Made by a program: the position numbers and the translations under genes
Source of the DNA: Membranipora membranacea
Taxonomy: Eukaryota; Bryozoa; Gymnolaemata; Cheilostomatida; Membraniporidae
Reading direction: 5' to 3'
Assembly: GCA_914767715.1 (NCBI GenBank)
Contig: OU612068.1
Location: forward strand, 30,378,001 to 30,442,000
Length of the DNA stretch: 64,000 nucleotides
Shown here: one piece after another, positions 24,801-35,462 of the stretch
Layout of the letters: each line of letters starts with the position of its first letter
Position numbering within the stretch: position 1 is the first letter of the stretch
The notes under the pieces: generated by a model
Databases searched by the model: none
What the model was told of the DNA's origin: nothing
The model's input: the letters and a program-made list of their open reading frames with translations, nothing else

Positions 24801-27800
24801 AGAGGAGTGAACACACACAGTTATCAAAAAAGTTGTAAATTATAGTAACCTCCATTTCAAGTAGAACCAAGTGGTCATAAATGTAAACACATACGGCGAG
24901 TACAACAACAAGTTGACGGTATATACATAGGAAAAATGTGGCAATACAAGCTAAAGGCATGCCACAATGCCAAACATCAGCCTAGGCCGCCTAGAGTTTT
25001 CTACAATAGGAGTCATTGCTCTAACATTGTTATTCACATGAGTCTGCAAAGATGACGGGTCACAAAACTAAAACATTATAGGCAGTTACATGAACAAGAA
25101 ATCACAGCCAGAATTTTATGTCATTCACCGCTAGGCTCTAAGACCCCCTCTACTACATCAATGGGATGTGAAACATAGCATGATACTTAGAATTGGAGTG
25201 AATTTTTGGGGGAAGGTTGATGGTCTGTCATGTGGCAAGCTTCTAAGATGGGGGAGCATTCAGGTGAAAGGTGACACCATACACATATCACAATCACAGG
25301 CAGCAGCAGCGATATATACACATGTAATAATGGTTTACAATACACATGTACCAATTCAAATTGAGCCATATTCTGTTGTGACATAAAATGACGAAAAATG
25401 AAATCCTAACACTATTCAATCAACTGACTCTTGAAAGATGCAAATGAATGACAGGGAAAGTTCAATATATGAAAGCAAGGAGACGTTCCAAGCCCAATAA
25501 ACCCCTGACTTCAAACACATAATGTTCTGCATCGCCAATTTATCAGGCCATTATTTTGTGTCTGGTCCATTGTCATCACTGATATGCAGTAGCAGTACAA
25601 CTATACACCTCGGGTAAGCCCCCAGATGCCATAAGGCCAAAAACGCAATTGAATGTATGGTGATATGTCACTTTAGTTCAGCTTTTTAATATGTGTTGCG
25701 TAACCACTTAAAACATAATTTTGAGAAGTCTGGGAAATTGCACAGTGGTCAGCCCAAAAGTGTTGGGACAAGGTATTTTGGCAGATATTCTTTTGGTCAA
25801 AAATTGAAATCTTGTCTGGGGAGGCTTACGAGCCTCTGAAGGTGCAAAAGGTTCAAGTCTCTTCCTGGATATATAAATTCGCCAAAAAAATCGGGGATGA
25901 GATTTTTCTATGAAAATAATGGGAGGTAACTCAATGTACAGAGAAAGCCTACCTTATCCACCCAATCAACAGATGTTACACGACTGTAAAGCCTCAATGT
26001 TTTGAACAAGCATGAAAATTTCAACATAATACAACAACTGAACGAGGAAACAAGAACATTGAACTGCAGGTATTATACCTTGATACAACCCTTGATAGGT
26101 TTGGGTTTTGGTTTGTTCTGCTGTTTAGGGCTTGAAGCTTTTTGCTTCTGCCTAGACTGACCATTGTTTGGTGCAGCAGCAGAAGCGGACTGAGAGCTGA
26201 CTTCTGGATTCACTGAAGTCTGTACCAGAACAGCAATGAGTACACCGGGTATTAAAACGCATTACAGGAACGACAAGCTGCACAAAGCAACCAAGCTATC
26301 AGATATATGTGGTGTGAGTGGCACAGTGTTCTCAGTGGTGCTGCTGCTTCATTGTAATTTGTGATGGGAATCAGAAATTGAAGCGGATGGCCCACCGTTC
26401 AACAGACAAGTTTGGCTTACATAAATGTTACAAGATGTTTTCACAAACTCTAGATATATACTTACTCGGCTTGGATCTTTGAGAGGCGTCGTGGCTACTT
26501 CCGATGTAGAATCGTTTGAGCTTTTTACTTCACTTCCTGGAACGGGGTCGTCTTTGAGGTAATTCTCAAAAGTGTGTGAGAACGCAATAGCAGCGAAGAC
26601 ACACACTATGGGGGTCAAAGTCAGCATAAGTCGAACCATAACACCAGCAAAGTAGATAGCAGAGGAGGCGTATAATACAACTGTAAAAATAAAACAGCAT
26701 TTATAATATTGTGATTATTTGAGCAAAACAGTGCACTGACAAACTGAATCAAAAGTTATATTTGGGGAGTCATTGCATTGGTGTTAATTAAATAATGAGA
26801 AATTGACATCAAGCTGATATTGACATTGACATCAAGCTGATGATAAAAGTTGAGAATGAGAATGAGCATGAGCATAACTCACCAAACACTCTCTCATCGT
26901 TGATATTTTTGATGACGAACCAGACTCCAGCAGGGAACACACAGCTGAGTACGTGTAGATCGAATAGGAAGGATACCCAGGTGGTGGGCTGATGCTCTGA
27001 TACTGAGGCGATTATAGGAATATGAATCTTGGCATAACCTGTATCCCACAACGAGTAGAACCGCCCACTCCATGGAGCTACATATCCTGTAATGCAAAAT
27101 GTTATATCTTATTATTATATTCATCTTCTCATTTGAAGATGCCAAGAGAGTTATCCCATCTTGAGTACAGGACTGTTGGGAATCCAGTACTTATGTCGCG
27201 CCCTATACTCAATCCCTACTACTTTTATCGTGAAGCTGTGTGGGATATTTTATTGTGGGTGGGATTTGCAACGCACAGTAAACCTCCAGTATGTTTTGCT
27301 ATAGAAACAGGAAACAGGGATTTTATCAGTATAAATTTACAACAAGTTTAGAAACAATTTTGAATTACTTCAGAGCCATAATACCCGAAATATAGCCAAA
27401 ATTAAATATATAAGGGGGGGACTTACCTGCATATGTGAGGAAAACAACAGCACAGAATACGATACCAGCACAGACAGCAACAGCAAAGAAGAATAGAGAC
27501 TTAAACTCTGACTTAGTCATGTAAGATCTCACGTAGTTCAGAGCGCAGTAAGCATTCAACAGAGCAAATACTCCTACAAGATATAAAAAATTGGGGTAGT
27601 TACAAAAGTAAATCATACCAGGTCAAGTTTTCAAATTAAATAGGTAAATGAGGAAGGTATTCCTTAAGCTTATTGTGCTGAATCAATTCCTATCATTCAA
27701 TGAAAGTTTGTGTTCTATTGAAACGTACTATAATGACTATGTCCTCAAAATCAGTCAATCAGTATTTAGTCAGGAATTATGTGATCGTGGCGAAATGGAG

Positions 27801-30800
27801 GGCAACTCTTAAACGGTAAAGGAAGCAGTTAACCCTACTCCATTAATTAGATGTTAGATGAGGACTTCCACCAACCTCTTTGCCTTGCAACATTGCACAT
27901 AATAAGCCTGAAATATGTTTCATAACTGTTTATAAACTGTCAAATTCCTACCGTATTTATCTCGTTGTAACCCAGGCATTTGGAAAATGTTGGTTGATGT
28001 TTATACTGTTTGCTTTCATAAACTTGCTTAAATACAATGTGGCCACTAGGTAGCTCAATATTCAAGGTATTCATAAATAAGAATATACCTGCTGCAGCCA
28101 TGTGCTCGCTCGTTCTGATTGGCTGAAATCCAACAAATGGAATCTGCATTGAACAAAGTGTGCCGACTATATAGAACGCACAGTAGCCTGTGTAGAGTCT
28201 GTTAGAATACCGTCCCATGAGTAAGAGAACAAATACATGAAGTGGTATCAGATTGATAATAAATACATATCCTCCCCATGCAGACACCTACAAAAACAAC
28301 AATATCAGTGTTATTTAATATGCTGTTCTGTTAATATAATAACAGTATATGACAATTCAGTCCCTGATGGGCAAAGTTAGTCACAACAGAATCACATAAA
28401 GACTTCACAACCACAGATTTTAGGGCATTTGACTCCCAATTCGAAGTGACTGGTCTGCCTGGGTTGCTGGAAAAACAGTAGTCTTGCGAACCATCAATCG
28501 AACAGTTGCTACAATAGACACCAACCATCTCTCCATGTAACTGCACTGTTCATTTCAATTCTAGATTAGTTTTAGTTACTTACCATATAAAAGTAAGCTA
28601 ATGCTGTACCAATTGCCCAAAATACTGAGCCAGTTTTCACCGTTTTAATCTGTAAACATAAATCGCTTTATAATTAAACCTACAAGTATGGAATGGGACT
28701 ACATACTATGATTTCTGTATTTGAGCAGCACCAAATTGTGATGATTCTAAAAACTATGCTGGCAAAACAGGTTAATTATTTGTTAGTAGATGATGATAAA
28801 ATAATTAAAAACGCAAATCATTGTGAAATACTGAATGACAAAATAAAGCAGTAAACCACAGTTATCATTTCAAAATCATAGATAGCACATTACAGCTAGC
28901 TGCAGATGTCATCTGAAAGAATAGTTTGAGGAAGTTTCTCATTATCCTGCACCAAAATCTATGTGACTTTTCATTGTGACAAAACACACTAGAATTTTAT
29001 GGGTGCCATAAGACAATGAATACAACGACTATCCCACTCACCCAAAGGTAATAAGTGAACATCAGAGCAAATATAGCGATACCTTCATTATCATAACTTC
29101 CTGCTACTGAGCGACTTATATATCCAGGCACTGTAAAATATCATAAAATGTGTTACTCCTGAGAAAAGATAAATAAACCAACGCAACCAACAGCAGATAG
29201 ATTCATCAAAATTGTGTTTCTTCATAAAAAGTGCCAACATAAACAAAGACAGGGAGTACTGTACATGTGTCATGTTAGGCTTTGTCTTACTTATCAGCAG
29301 AACAGAGTCAGCTGCTGATGTGGCATGTTTATATACATCACTTCCTCATCATACCCTACACAACACATACACAGCACATACACACAGTTATATTTGACAC
29401 AAGGTAGTGAAGTTCTCACCGATGGCTATAAAACAAGCTGCTAACAATCCAGCGCCCTGACTCCAGATCTCCTTGGTGAAAAAGTACATGGATATCGCAG
29501 TCAGACCACTACAAATAAAGATTATTATAATAACTGTCATTTCTGAATGGGAAGGGGGGGATTTCATTAGTTATTCAGTTAATCCAAGAAACGGTTGTGG
29601 TCAAAATAGCTCAAAATGTACATATGGGTTGAACATAACAGACCTGTAAATATTCTATCAAACAATATAACAGTGTTGACACCATAGACTGGGATGAATT
29701 CTGTGTAATAATTGTTACCACAAAATAAAGGTGAATTTTACTGGATGTGAAATCATAGTTGGGCTATTTACCTGAATAGTGGAGCGAGGAAAACACATAC
29801 ATCTCTGATATGAATAGGTATATTCAGTGAGCTCAGAATATGATGTATCATACCTGACGTGACCATCAGCCCGGGGTATACCTATAAAAAGTTAAGTTTT
29901 AATAACTGTTACCTTTCCTTATCATCCACCATAGTAGAGTAGTAGTAATGAGTTGAACGGCATGAAGTAGCTGCACAAGTGCACAAGACGTTTCATCACC
30001 GACTAAACATAAAGAGTGTGTACACAGGGACACTTACTGTTCCTCCAACAATACGACCCAGTGGGTACCATGCTCGCTCATCAAACCAGTTGAGAAAATT
30101 GTAAAATCCATTTTCTACCATATAATGTGTTGCACGATAGTTGAACCTGGAAAGAACAAACGTTTGCATTAACTAAAAATGGTAAACTGGTAAAAAATCT
30201 AACGGTGAAAGCAGGGAGCACGAACACTTGTTTCAATGATCAAGGAGTTGGAGACTACTAGTACTTTGGTTAACTCCTTGGGCAGCCCTATGCTGGAGAC
30301 ACACACAAAGTTTCTCACGTGACATACTGTACATTGCACGTCGACCATAATAATAATATGAATAAATTCAACAATCTAACAAACCAAGGAGTAACAATGT
30401 TACTCCTTGAACAAACATATCCAGCAATGTGGCATCAGTGGTATCACAACATTGTGTTATAATTGAGTGCCGTTCAGATTGAGTACTTAGTCAATGCATA
30501 TAAATCTTCCTGGTATGGTGGTTAGTTTAGGAAGTAAGTAAGTGACATTGTTTTAATGTACTGTAGGCTAGCTCTAACAACAACAATGTGAGCAAAGTAG
30601 GCCTATGCTCAGAAGCAGAACAACAGTACAAATTTTGAGCTTTACAATGAGTTCATGATGAATGACAATCATACAACATGGCATTAATATAAAGATTATT
30701 ATAATTACAGTTCAAGTCTTTGATAAATGATGTATAAACAACAACAATGGATGGAGAAAGTTGAGAGTATGAAAGAAACTTTATTGTAGCACTTACCATG

Positions 30801-30966
30801 GATCAAATTCATGAATAATGCTTTCAAAACGTATGACAGCAAAGAGACGAGCACTGAATCCAGCTAGCCATGCTAATCCCAAAACTGCAAACACTATTAA
30901 ACTCTGAAAACCTGCAGTATTGTTGAGTGGACTTTTTCCTTTAGAGGCACTGCTGGGGGCTGCCAT
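21865..30966 (-). CDS. STT3B: STT3B, catalytic subunit of the oligosaccharyltransferase complex, 17 exons
   Basis: Transfers the dolichol-linked glycan to Asn-X-Ser/Thr sequons in the ER lumen. Exons (minus order): 30797-30966, 30038-30146, 29772-29881, 29420-29508, 29042-29130, 28584-28649, 28089-28287, 27427-27573, 26883-27086, 26466-26680, 26079-26219, 24455-24651, 24097-24268, 23597-23770, 23183-23296, 22199-22396, 21865-21945. All phases close, giving 824 aa (human STT3B is 826). Visible signatures: first-loop [35 protein letters not shown] and the catalytic WWDYG at residues 607-611 followed by QIAG and [12 protein letters not shown]. About a dozen hydrophobic membrane segments precede the lumenal domain. 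The Lys-rich C-terminal tail ([15 protein letters not shown]) and overall alignment favour STT3B over STT3A. The exon 26079-26219 linker is low complexity (Ser/Ala/Pro/Lys). Confidence 0.97.
22442..22938. mobile_element. Foldback (MITE-like) element, family C, inside an STT3B intron
   Basis: The sequence begins ACCATAGACTTAATAATAAA at 22442 and ends with its reverse complement at 22938. The arms run inward for about 180 bp, including TTGATCGGATTTTGA on the left and TCAAAATCCGATCAA on the right, with imperfections. TATCA occurs at both edges, consistent with a short target-site duplication. It lies in the 22397-23182 intron of STT3B and has no coding content. Confidence 0.85.
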
Positions 30967-31729
30967 GATGCTAAATGAAGAAAAATATGCGTGGACCAAT
31001 CACATTGCAGCAAAATAATGTTCTAGTGAGTCAAATAGTATTACAATTTATAGTGCAGAATATAATAAATGCAGGTAATTTATCTTAAGAAGAGCAACAT
31101 TTTCATAAAATTGTAGGAGATGAGTATATGCACTATGCCAGGTCCAAATATATTTTAAGTATTGCACGGTTGTGGCAAGGGTAACTATGCCCATGGTATT
31201 GGCAAGGGGCTGTTACTCCTTTGTAGTGGGGACTGAAACATGTGTTGACTATAGTATATCTGTTGACTGTGGAGCTAGCTTCACTTTGCAATCCTCCATG
31301 CTCTCATTAATAAAAGTTAACCATAATACAATCTGTAGTTTGAGTTGTTTTTATTCTATATATATTTTATATATACCAGTATTCTACTTTATGTACTTAT
31401 ATTCTTATATTTTTTTTTATTGTAAGAAGCCACATAAATTTAAGGTCTAGTCCACCAAGGAGTACTTGAGTCCACTACATCATCATCATGAACATAAGCC
31501 TATCTTTGAGTTCCCTGGAGTATTCCTTGGTCCAACCATACACACAGTTTGAAGGGTTAGTTCATTATTTATGACCACTTAGGCCTAATGCAAAATATAC
31601 TGCATTCATAGTGATTACTATCAGGTTTTCAGTTGGGCACCACTTGATGTTGTATGATCTGCTGTGATAATATGTCCCCATCGGACAAGCGACCATTCAG
31701 GTGACATCCGAACACAAATTTCGCTGGGA
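30967..31729. other. Region upstream of STT3B (promoter side)
   Basis: This AT-rich stretch precedes the STT3B start. It includes a T/A-rich tract near 31380-31440 and the recurring CAAGGAGT motif near 31456. No gene was recognised. Confidence 0.35.
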
Positions 31730-31860
31730 CAAATGGTGCTGTGTGGAGAACCCATCCAGATGCCTAGTCCGCATCTGTCAGATGTCTGCGTGGTATCCAG
31801 TGGTTGCCAAATAGACATCCAGTTTGTACTCTGAAAACCACCGGCTGACAGATAGGCAAC
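31730..31860. repeat. Dispersed repeat family E, 5' part (interrupted copy)
   Basis: The tract with GAACCCATCC, GGTATCCAGTGGTTG, CATCCAGTTTG and AAAACCACCGG matches, block by block, the segment at 52190-52310. The match stops at the start of repeat D and resumes after it at about 32320. It is non-coding. Confidence 0.7.
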
Positions 31861-32311
31861 CAGGGGGGGTCTTTCAATTAGTAAGAGGGAATGCATTACT
31901 AAAGCAAGTTATCACTATCACATCGCACAAAATTATCACTCACTTGGTCTTTCAATTACACAAAATTGCTCCCAAATCGCTCATTCAGAATGCATATAGT
32001 TCCATCATTGAGTGAATGATCTGAAAGCCAGAGCCATAGCAGGTATCGCTCACTCACTGAGTGAACGATCAGATTGCGATTTTGGCTGTTACTAATTGAA
32101 AGACTTCCGTCACTGGGTAACACACATCCTTCACAAGATCTTCTGTGTTTAGTCTTCCAGTCTCGCAGTACTCTCTTGTTGTTAGCAACTCTTGACAGTG
32201 ATCTCATATGATTTGAATTTAAGTACCTGTTTCAGGATGTAAGAAGTGAGATATAAATTAATAGTGTTACCTCTCGCTTATTTAAAATATAAAGGTAAAT
32301 TATTTCAGACC
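31861..32311 (-). repeat. Dispersed repeat family D, copy 1, inserted into repeat E
   Basis: This segment is the reverse complement of 40444-40782. The shared blocks include TTAGCAACTCTTGACAGTGA and GATTTGAATTTAAGTACCTG. The outer end reads GGGGGGTCTTTCAA. Both copies encode the same short peptide, but the frames diverge soon after, so it is probably not a functional coding sequence. Confidence 0.75.
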
Positions 32312-32475
32312 CCTTTGTTACACTAAATGCATCCGCACAAGAATCTGACAGAGGCTGATGGGTTATAACAGAGGAGGATGGGTTGTAGATTCTCATCTTT
32401 GGGCCGATAAACGCATCCAGATGGGGTTATTGCAGCAGTTTTTACTGCTCCAAGCCCAGCCGGACTGGTACTTGG
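32312..32475. repeat. Dispersed repeat family E, 3' part (interrupted copy)
   Basis: The blocks AACAGAGGAGGATGGGTTGT and TTTACTGCTCCAAGCCCA, with CTGACAGAGGC just before them, match the family E copy around 52345-52450, in the same order and orientation as the part before repeat D. Confidence 0.7.
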
Positions 32476-33102
32476 CAACCAACAGTAATTGCCAAATGGC
32501 CATCCAGATAGCAGTGTCGAATGGGTACTTTTCATATGTGAACTGCCCTTTTGCTATGTTGTATGGTGGCTGGCCATTTACCAGAAACATTTTTGCACAA
32601 CAAGGATTACCCTTCATTGTGCACTTGGGATTGTCCCCCCCCCCCTCATCTGGGCTGATATGCAGCATTTATCCAAGACTAGTGATATAGCTTGGATACG
32701 TAGAATGATATGCTCTCTTGACATGCTTTGTTAGTCAGGGTGAACAGACATAAGCTTCTTTTACAGAACAATAGAACTTGCCATAAAGACAGGCTAACGT
32801 GGTGTATGTCAAGATGAGGGATGACAATCCTTAGGGAAAATTAACATATTATATGATCCATTTAGTTACCGACAGTTTTGAGACAACCAACTGGGAGCAC
32901 TGATCTTATCTAGTAGTTCTCTTTGCCTTAGCGAAAATTAACCTAGGGAAAATCCTAATAAAAAAATAAGCATAGTAATCGTAACTAGGCATACTAACAC
33001 AAGGAATCCGAATATAAGATTTAAAAATGCTGACACACTTTTAAAATTTGGTCTAGCATTCAATCGATATCTTTATTGATAATTCAAACGTTCATGATGT
33101 TA
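32476..33102. other. Intergenic stretch, no gene recognised
   Basis: It contains a C run at about 32635-32646 and short CATCCAGAT-like words resembling the adjacent repeat E. I see no exon-like signal. Confidence 0.3.
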
Positions 33103-33425
33103 AAATAGACAGTTTTCTGAGCTCTGTTTTAGGCCTCAATTTGGAGTTGTCCTCTCTCCAGTTTGGTACTTTTAACCCATGCCGCATAGGAAAAACGTGT
33201 TGAAAAGAGGGTTATCTTGAAAACCACTTATAAAAGGATAAAAACTATTTTTGATTCGGAATCTGCAACATTGAAAACTCATATGGACATAGTTTGGGAA
33301 ATAATTTTAATATTTGGATAGTCAATTATAGCATTTTCCGCCTGTTTTGCGGACCATTTGGCAGAATTTTTCATGAGTTTCGTCACTAAAATTAAGATTT
33401 ATCAACATTCAAGCCTCCAATGATT
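33103..33425. repeat. Foldback family A, truncated copy
   Basis: From AATAGACAGTTTTCTGAGCT onward the sequence follows the left arm and centre of the element at 20404-20914 very closely, through AACATTCAAGCCTCCAATGATT. It then ends abruptly, so the right arm is missing. Confidence 0.85.
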
Positions 33426-33656
33426 AGAATATGATGTGAAATTACGGCGTATTTACTGCAAATAAAATATATGGGATCTCTTGAAAATAAATTCAAAAAA
33501 TGAAAGATATTTGAATAATTTTATACTTATTATGGTATTTTTGAGTGCATAATGGTTAGGTGGATTTCAATGGCAGCTTTATTAGGGTATTTTATACCGT
33601 TGTAATTAGAAAGAGCCAAAGGAAAGGATGAGCTGTTTTTATCATTTGATCAGACA

Positions 33657-34590
33657 ATGGTGCGAGGGAACCAGACAAAGTCCACTACTACCCTGCCAGA
33701 GAGACCCTCTGTGCCGACACTAGCACAGATGGAGAGCGATATTCTACTTGCTTCTCCTGATGACCCAGTATTCCTCCTGCTTTCATCTGACACACCGTAT
33801 CCAAATAAGAAACCTTCGTCTGTGCCTTCTGAAAGTAATCAGGTAGCAGAGCAGGACACTCCGTCATCAACATCAAGTGAGTCTAAATCTATAACCACAA
33901 CAACGAGGTCTGTGTAGTAAAATACTCATCTTGCCACAGTTGCCATTCACTTGTTTGATCTCTAAGAGGTTCTGGCATTCTTTTATGATATTTTCTACTG
34001 TCTCTATCAGACAGGCTCAAGGGCAATCTGTTTTAATGAATATTGTCAATGTCATAAGTTTATGAAATACATGTCAAAGGATTATGAGTGATTGCAAAGT
34101 AAGTGATAGTTTGTCTGCTCGTTAAAATTGAGTGTGAACTGATAATATCACTTAGCATTTCATACCAATTTTAGATTCAGGAGAAAATAGCCACAACAGT
34201 CAAGTCCGTAACTTCTATGGTAAAGCTGAAGAGTTTTATCAGAAAAACCTGACAATAATTAAGGCATCCAGTACACTAAACTCTAACTTGGACAATTTAA
34301 AGTCATCAGCTGAAACATTGATTGGTAAATCAGATTGTCATACTGGAGATGGATAATGGTCATACACTATCGCATAGCCTCTATGGTGAGCGTATCTATC
34401 ACATGAACCACTGCCGGAGGACTCCACAATCTATGAGTTACACCTAGAGAAGAGCCAATACCCAGAAAAAAGAACTTCATGACTTTCGTAACCTTGAGCA
34501 TCAACTTTTACCACAGAATCTGTATGGATTGGCTCACTGATTGCTGTTGGTTGTTGTATTTTGATAATATTTGCAATCATTTCCATTTAG
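33657..34590 (+). CDS. UPF0449-like small protein (C19orf25 family) with C-terminal membrane segment, three exons
   Basis: Function unknown. Exons 33657-33876, 34175-34324 and 34517-34590 join in phases 1 and 1 and end at a TAG, giving 147 aa. The N-terminal block LPERPSVPTLAQMESDI then SPDDPVFLLL resembles the conserved start of vertebrate C19orf25 (RPxPPTxEQI..DPVF). Exon 2 encodes a helical segment like its Tyr-rich coiled region (VRNFYGKAEEFYQKNL). The last exon supplies WIGSLIAVGCCILIIFAI, a hydrophobic span near the end of the chain, which predicts a tail-anchored protein; as I recall them, the vertebrate proteins lack this. If exon 2 is not spliced, the frame ends 10 codons later. Family call is moderate; the tail is inferred from splice phase. 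Confidence 0.7.
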
Positions 34591-34728
34591 CTTGTGATGG
34601 CTGTAAGGGGGCTTCAATGATGCAGGGAGAATGAATGATGTGATGATGATGATGAAGGACTAGTATGATGATGACCATTTTGTGCCTGCGTCTTAATTTT
34701 CATTAACATGATAAACATGGTACCTATA

Positions 34729-34734
34729 AATAAA
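34729..34734 (+). terminator. Polyadenylation signal AATAAA after the UPF0449-like gene
   Basis: A canonical AATAAA lies about 140 bp past the stop codon. It is the nearest such signal on the plus strand before TSEN34. In an AT-rich genome this could be chance. Confidence 0.4.
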
Positions 34735-35390
34735 CTCATATCTATCAATATATATAGTAGTTTGTTACTAAATTAGTATACATAGAGATATTTTGTTGGC
34801 AATACATGATGAGAATTTACGAAAGTGCTTTTATTAGTTACATAGCTGGATAACATAAGATACACCTGATCACCATCTATATATGTGTTGTATAGTAGTA
34901 ACAAATCATACCACTCAATGATCAACTATTTCCACTAGCAGGTCCCTGGTCAGGATGAATTATGATGTCAGAATACTGGAAAGTATGTGGTAGCAGTCAA
35001 TTTCAAATATCCGTTGAGACGGACAGCTTTTATTTGTTTGCATTATTGTTCATTCCAAATACGGGTTTTTGTGGCAAATCTAACAGTTGGACACATGATA
35101 TGACAAATACAATAATAGCAATCAAAATATCATCCTCTATTAGTTTTTATTTTAAAGTTTGTGAGAATGCCAAGTTACCCCCTCCTCTTTCAATACAATT
35201 CAATACAATTCAATATGCATCCTTCTATCTATGTAAGGCGTACGTTAGCAAGCCTGGCACTACAAATGATCAATGTCATATCAACAATGAGAAAGATTTC
35301 CAAGTAGTCTGCCCTTCTCTCATTCCCATTACCGAAAATCTTTTACTGGTAACTGCTGACTAACTACGAACATGATACATGATTGTTTTT

Positions 35391-35450
35391 TTCAGAGCTT
35401 GATTCAGAGCTTGATTCAGAGCTTGATTCAGAGCTTGATTCAGAGCTTGA
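35391..35450 (+). repeat. Five exact 12-bp tandem repeats upstream of TSEN34
   Basis: The unit TTCAGAGCTTGA occurs five times without mismatch, ending 12 bp before the TSEN34 ATG. Each unit contains TTCAG, a splice-acceptor-like word. Confidence 0.95.
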
Positions 35451-35462
35451 GATATTTTAGCC

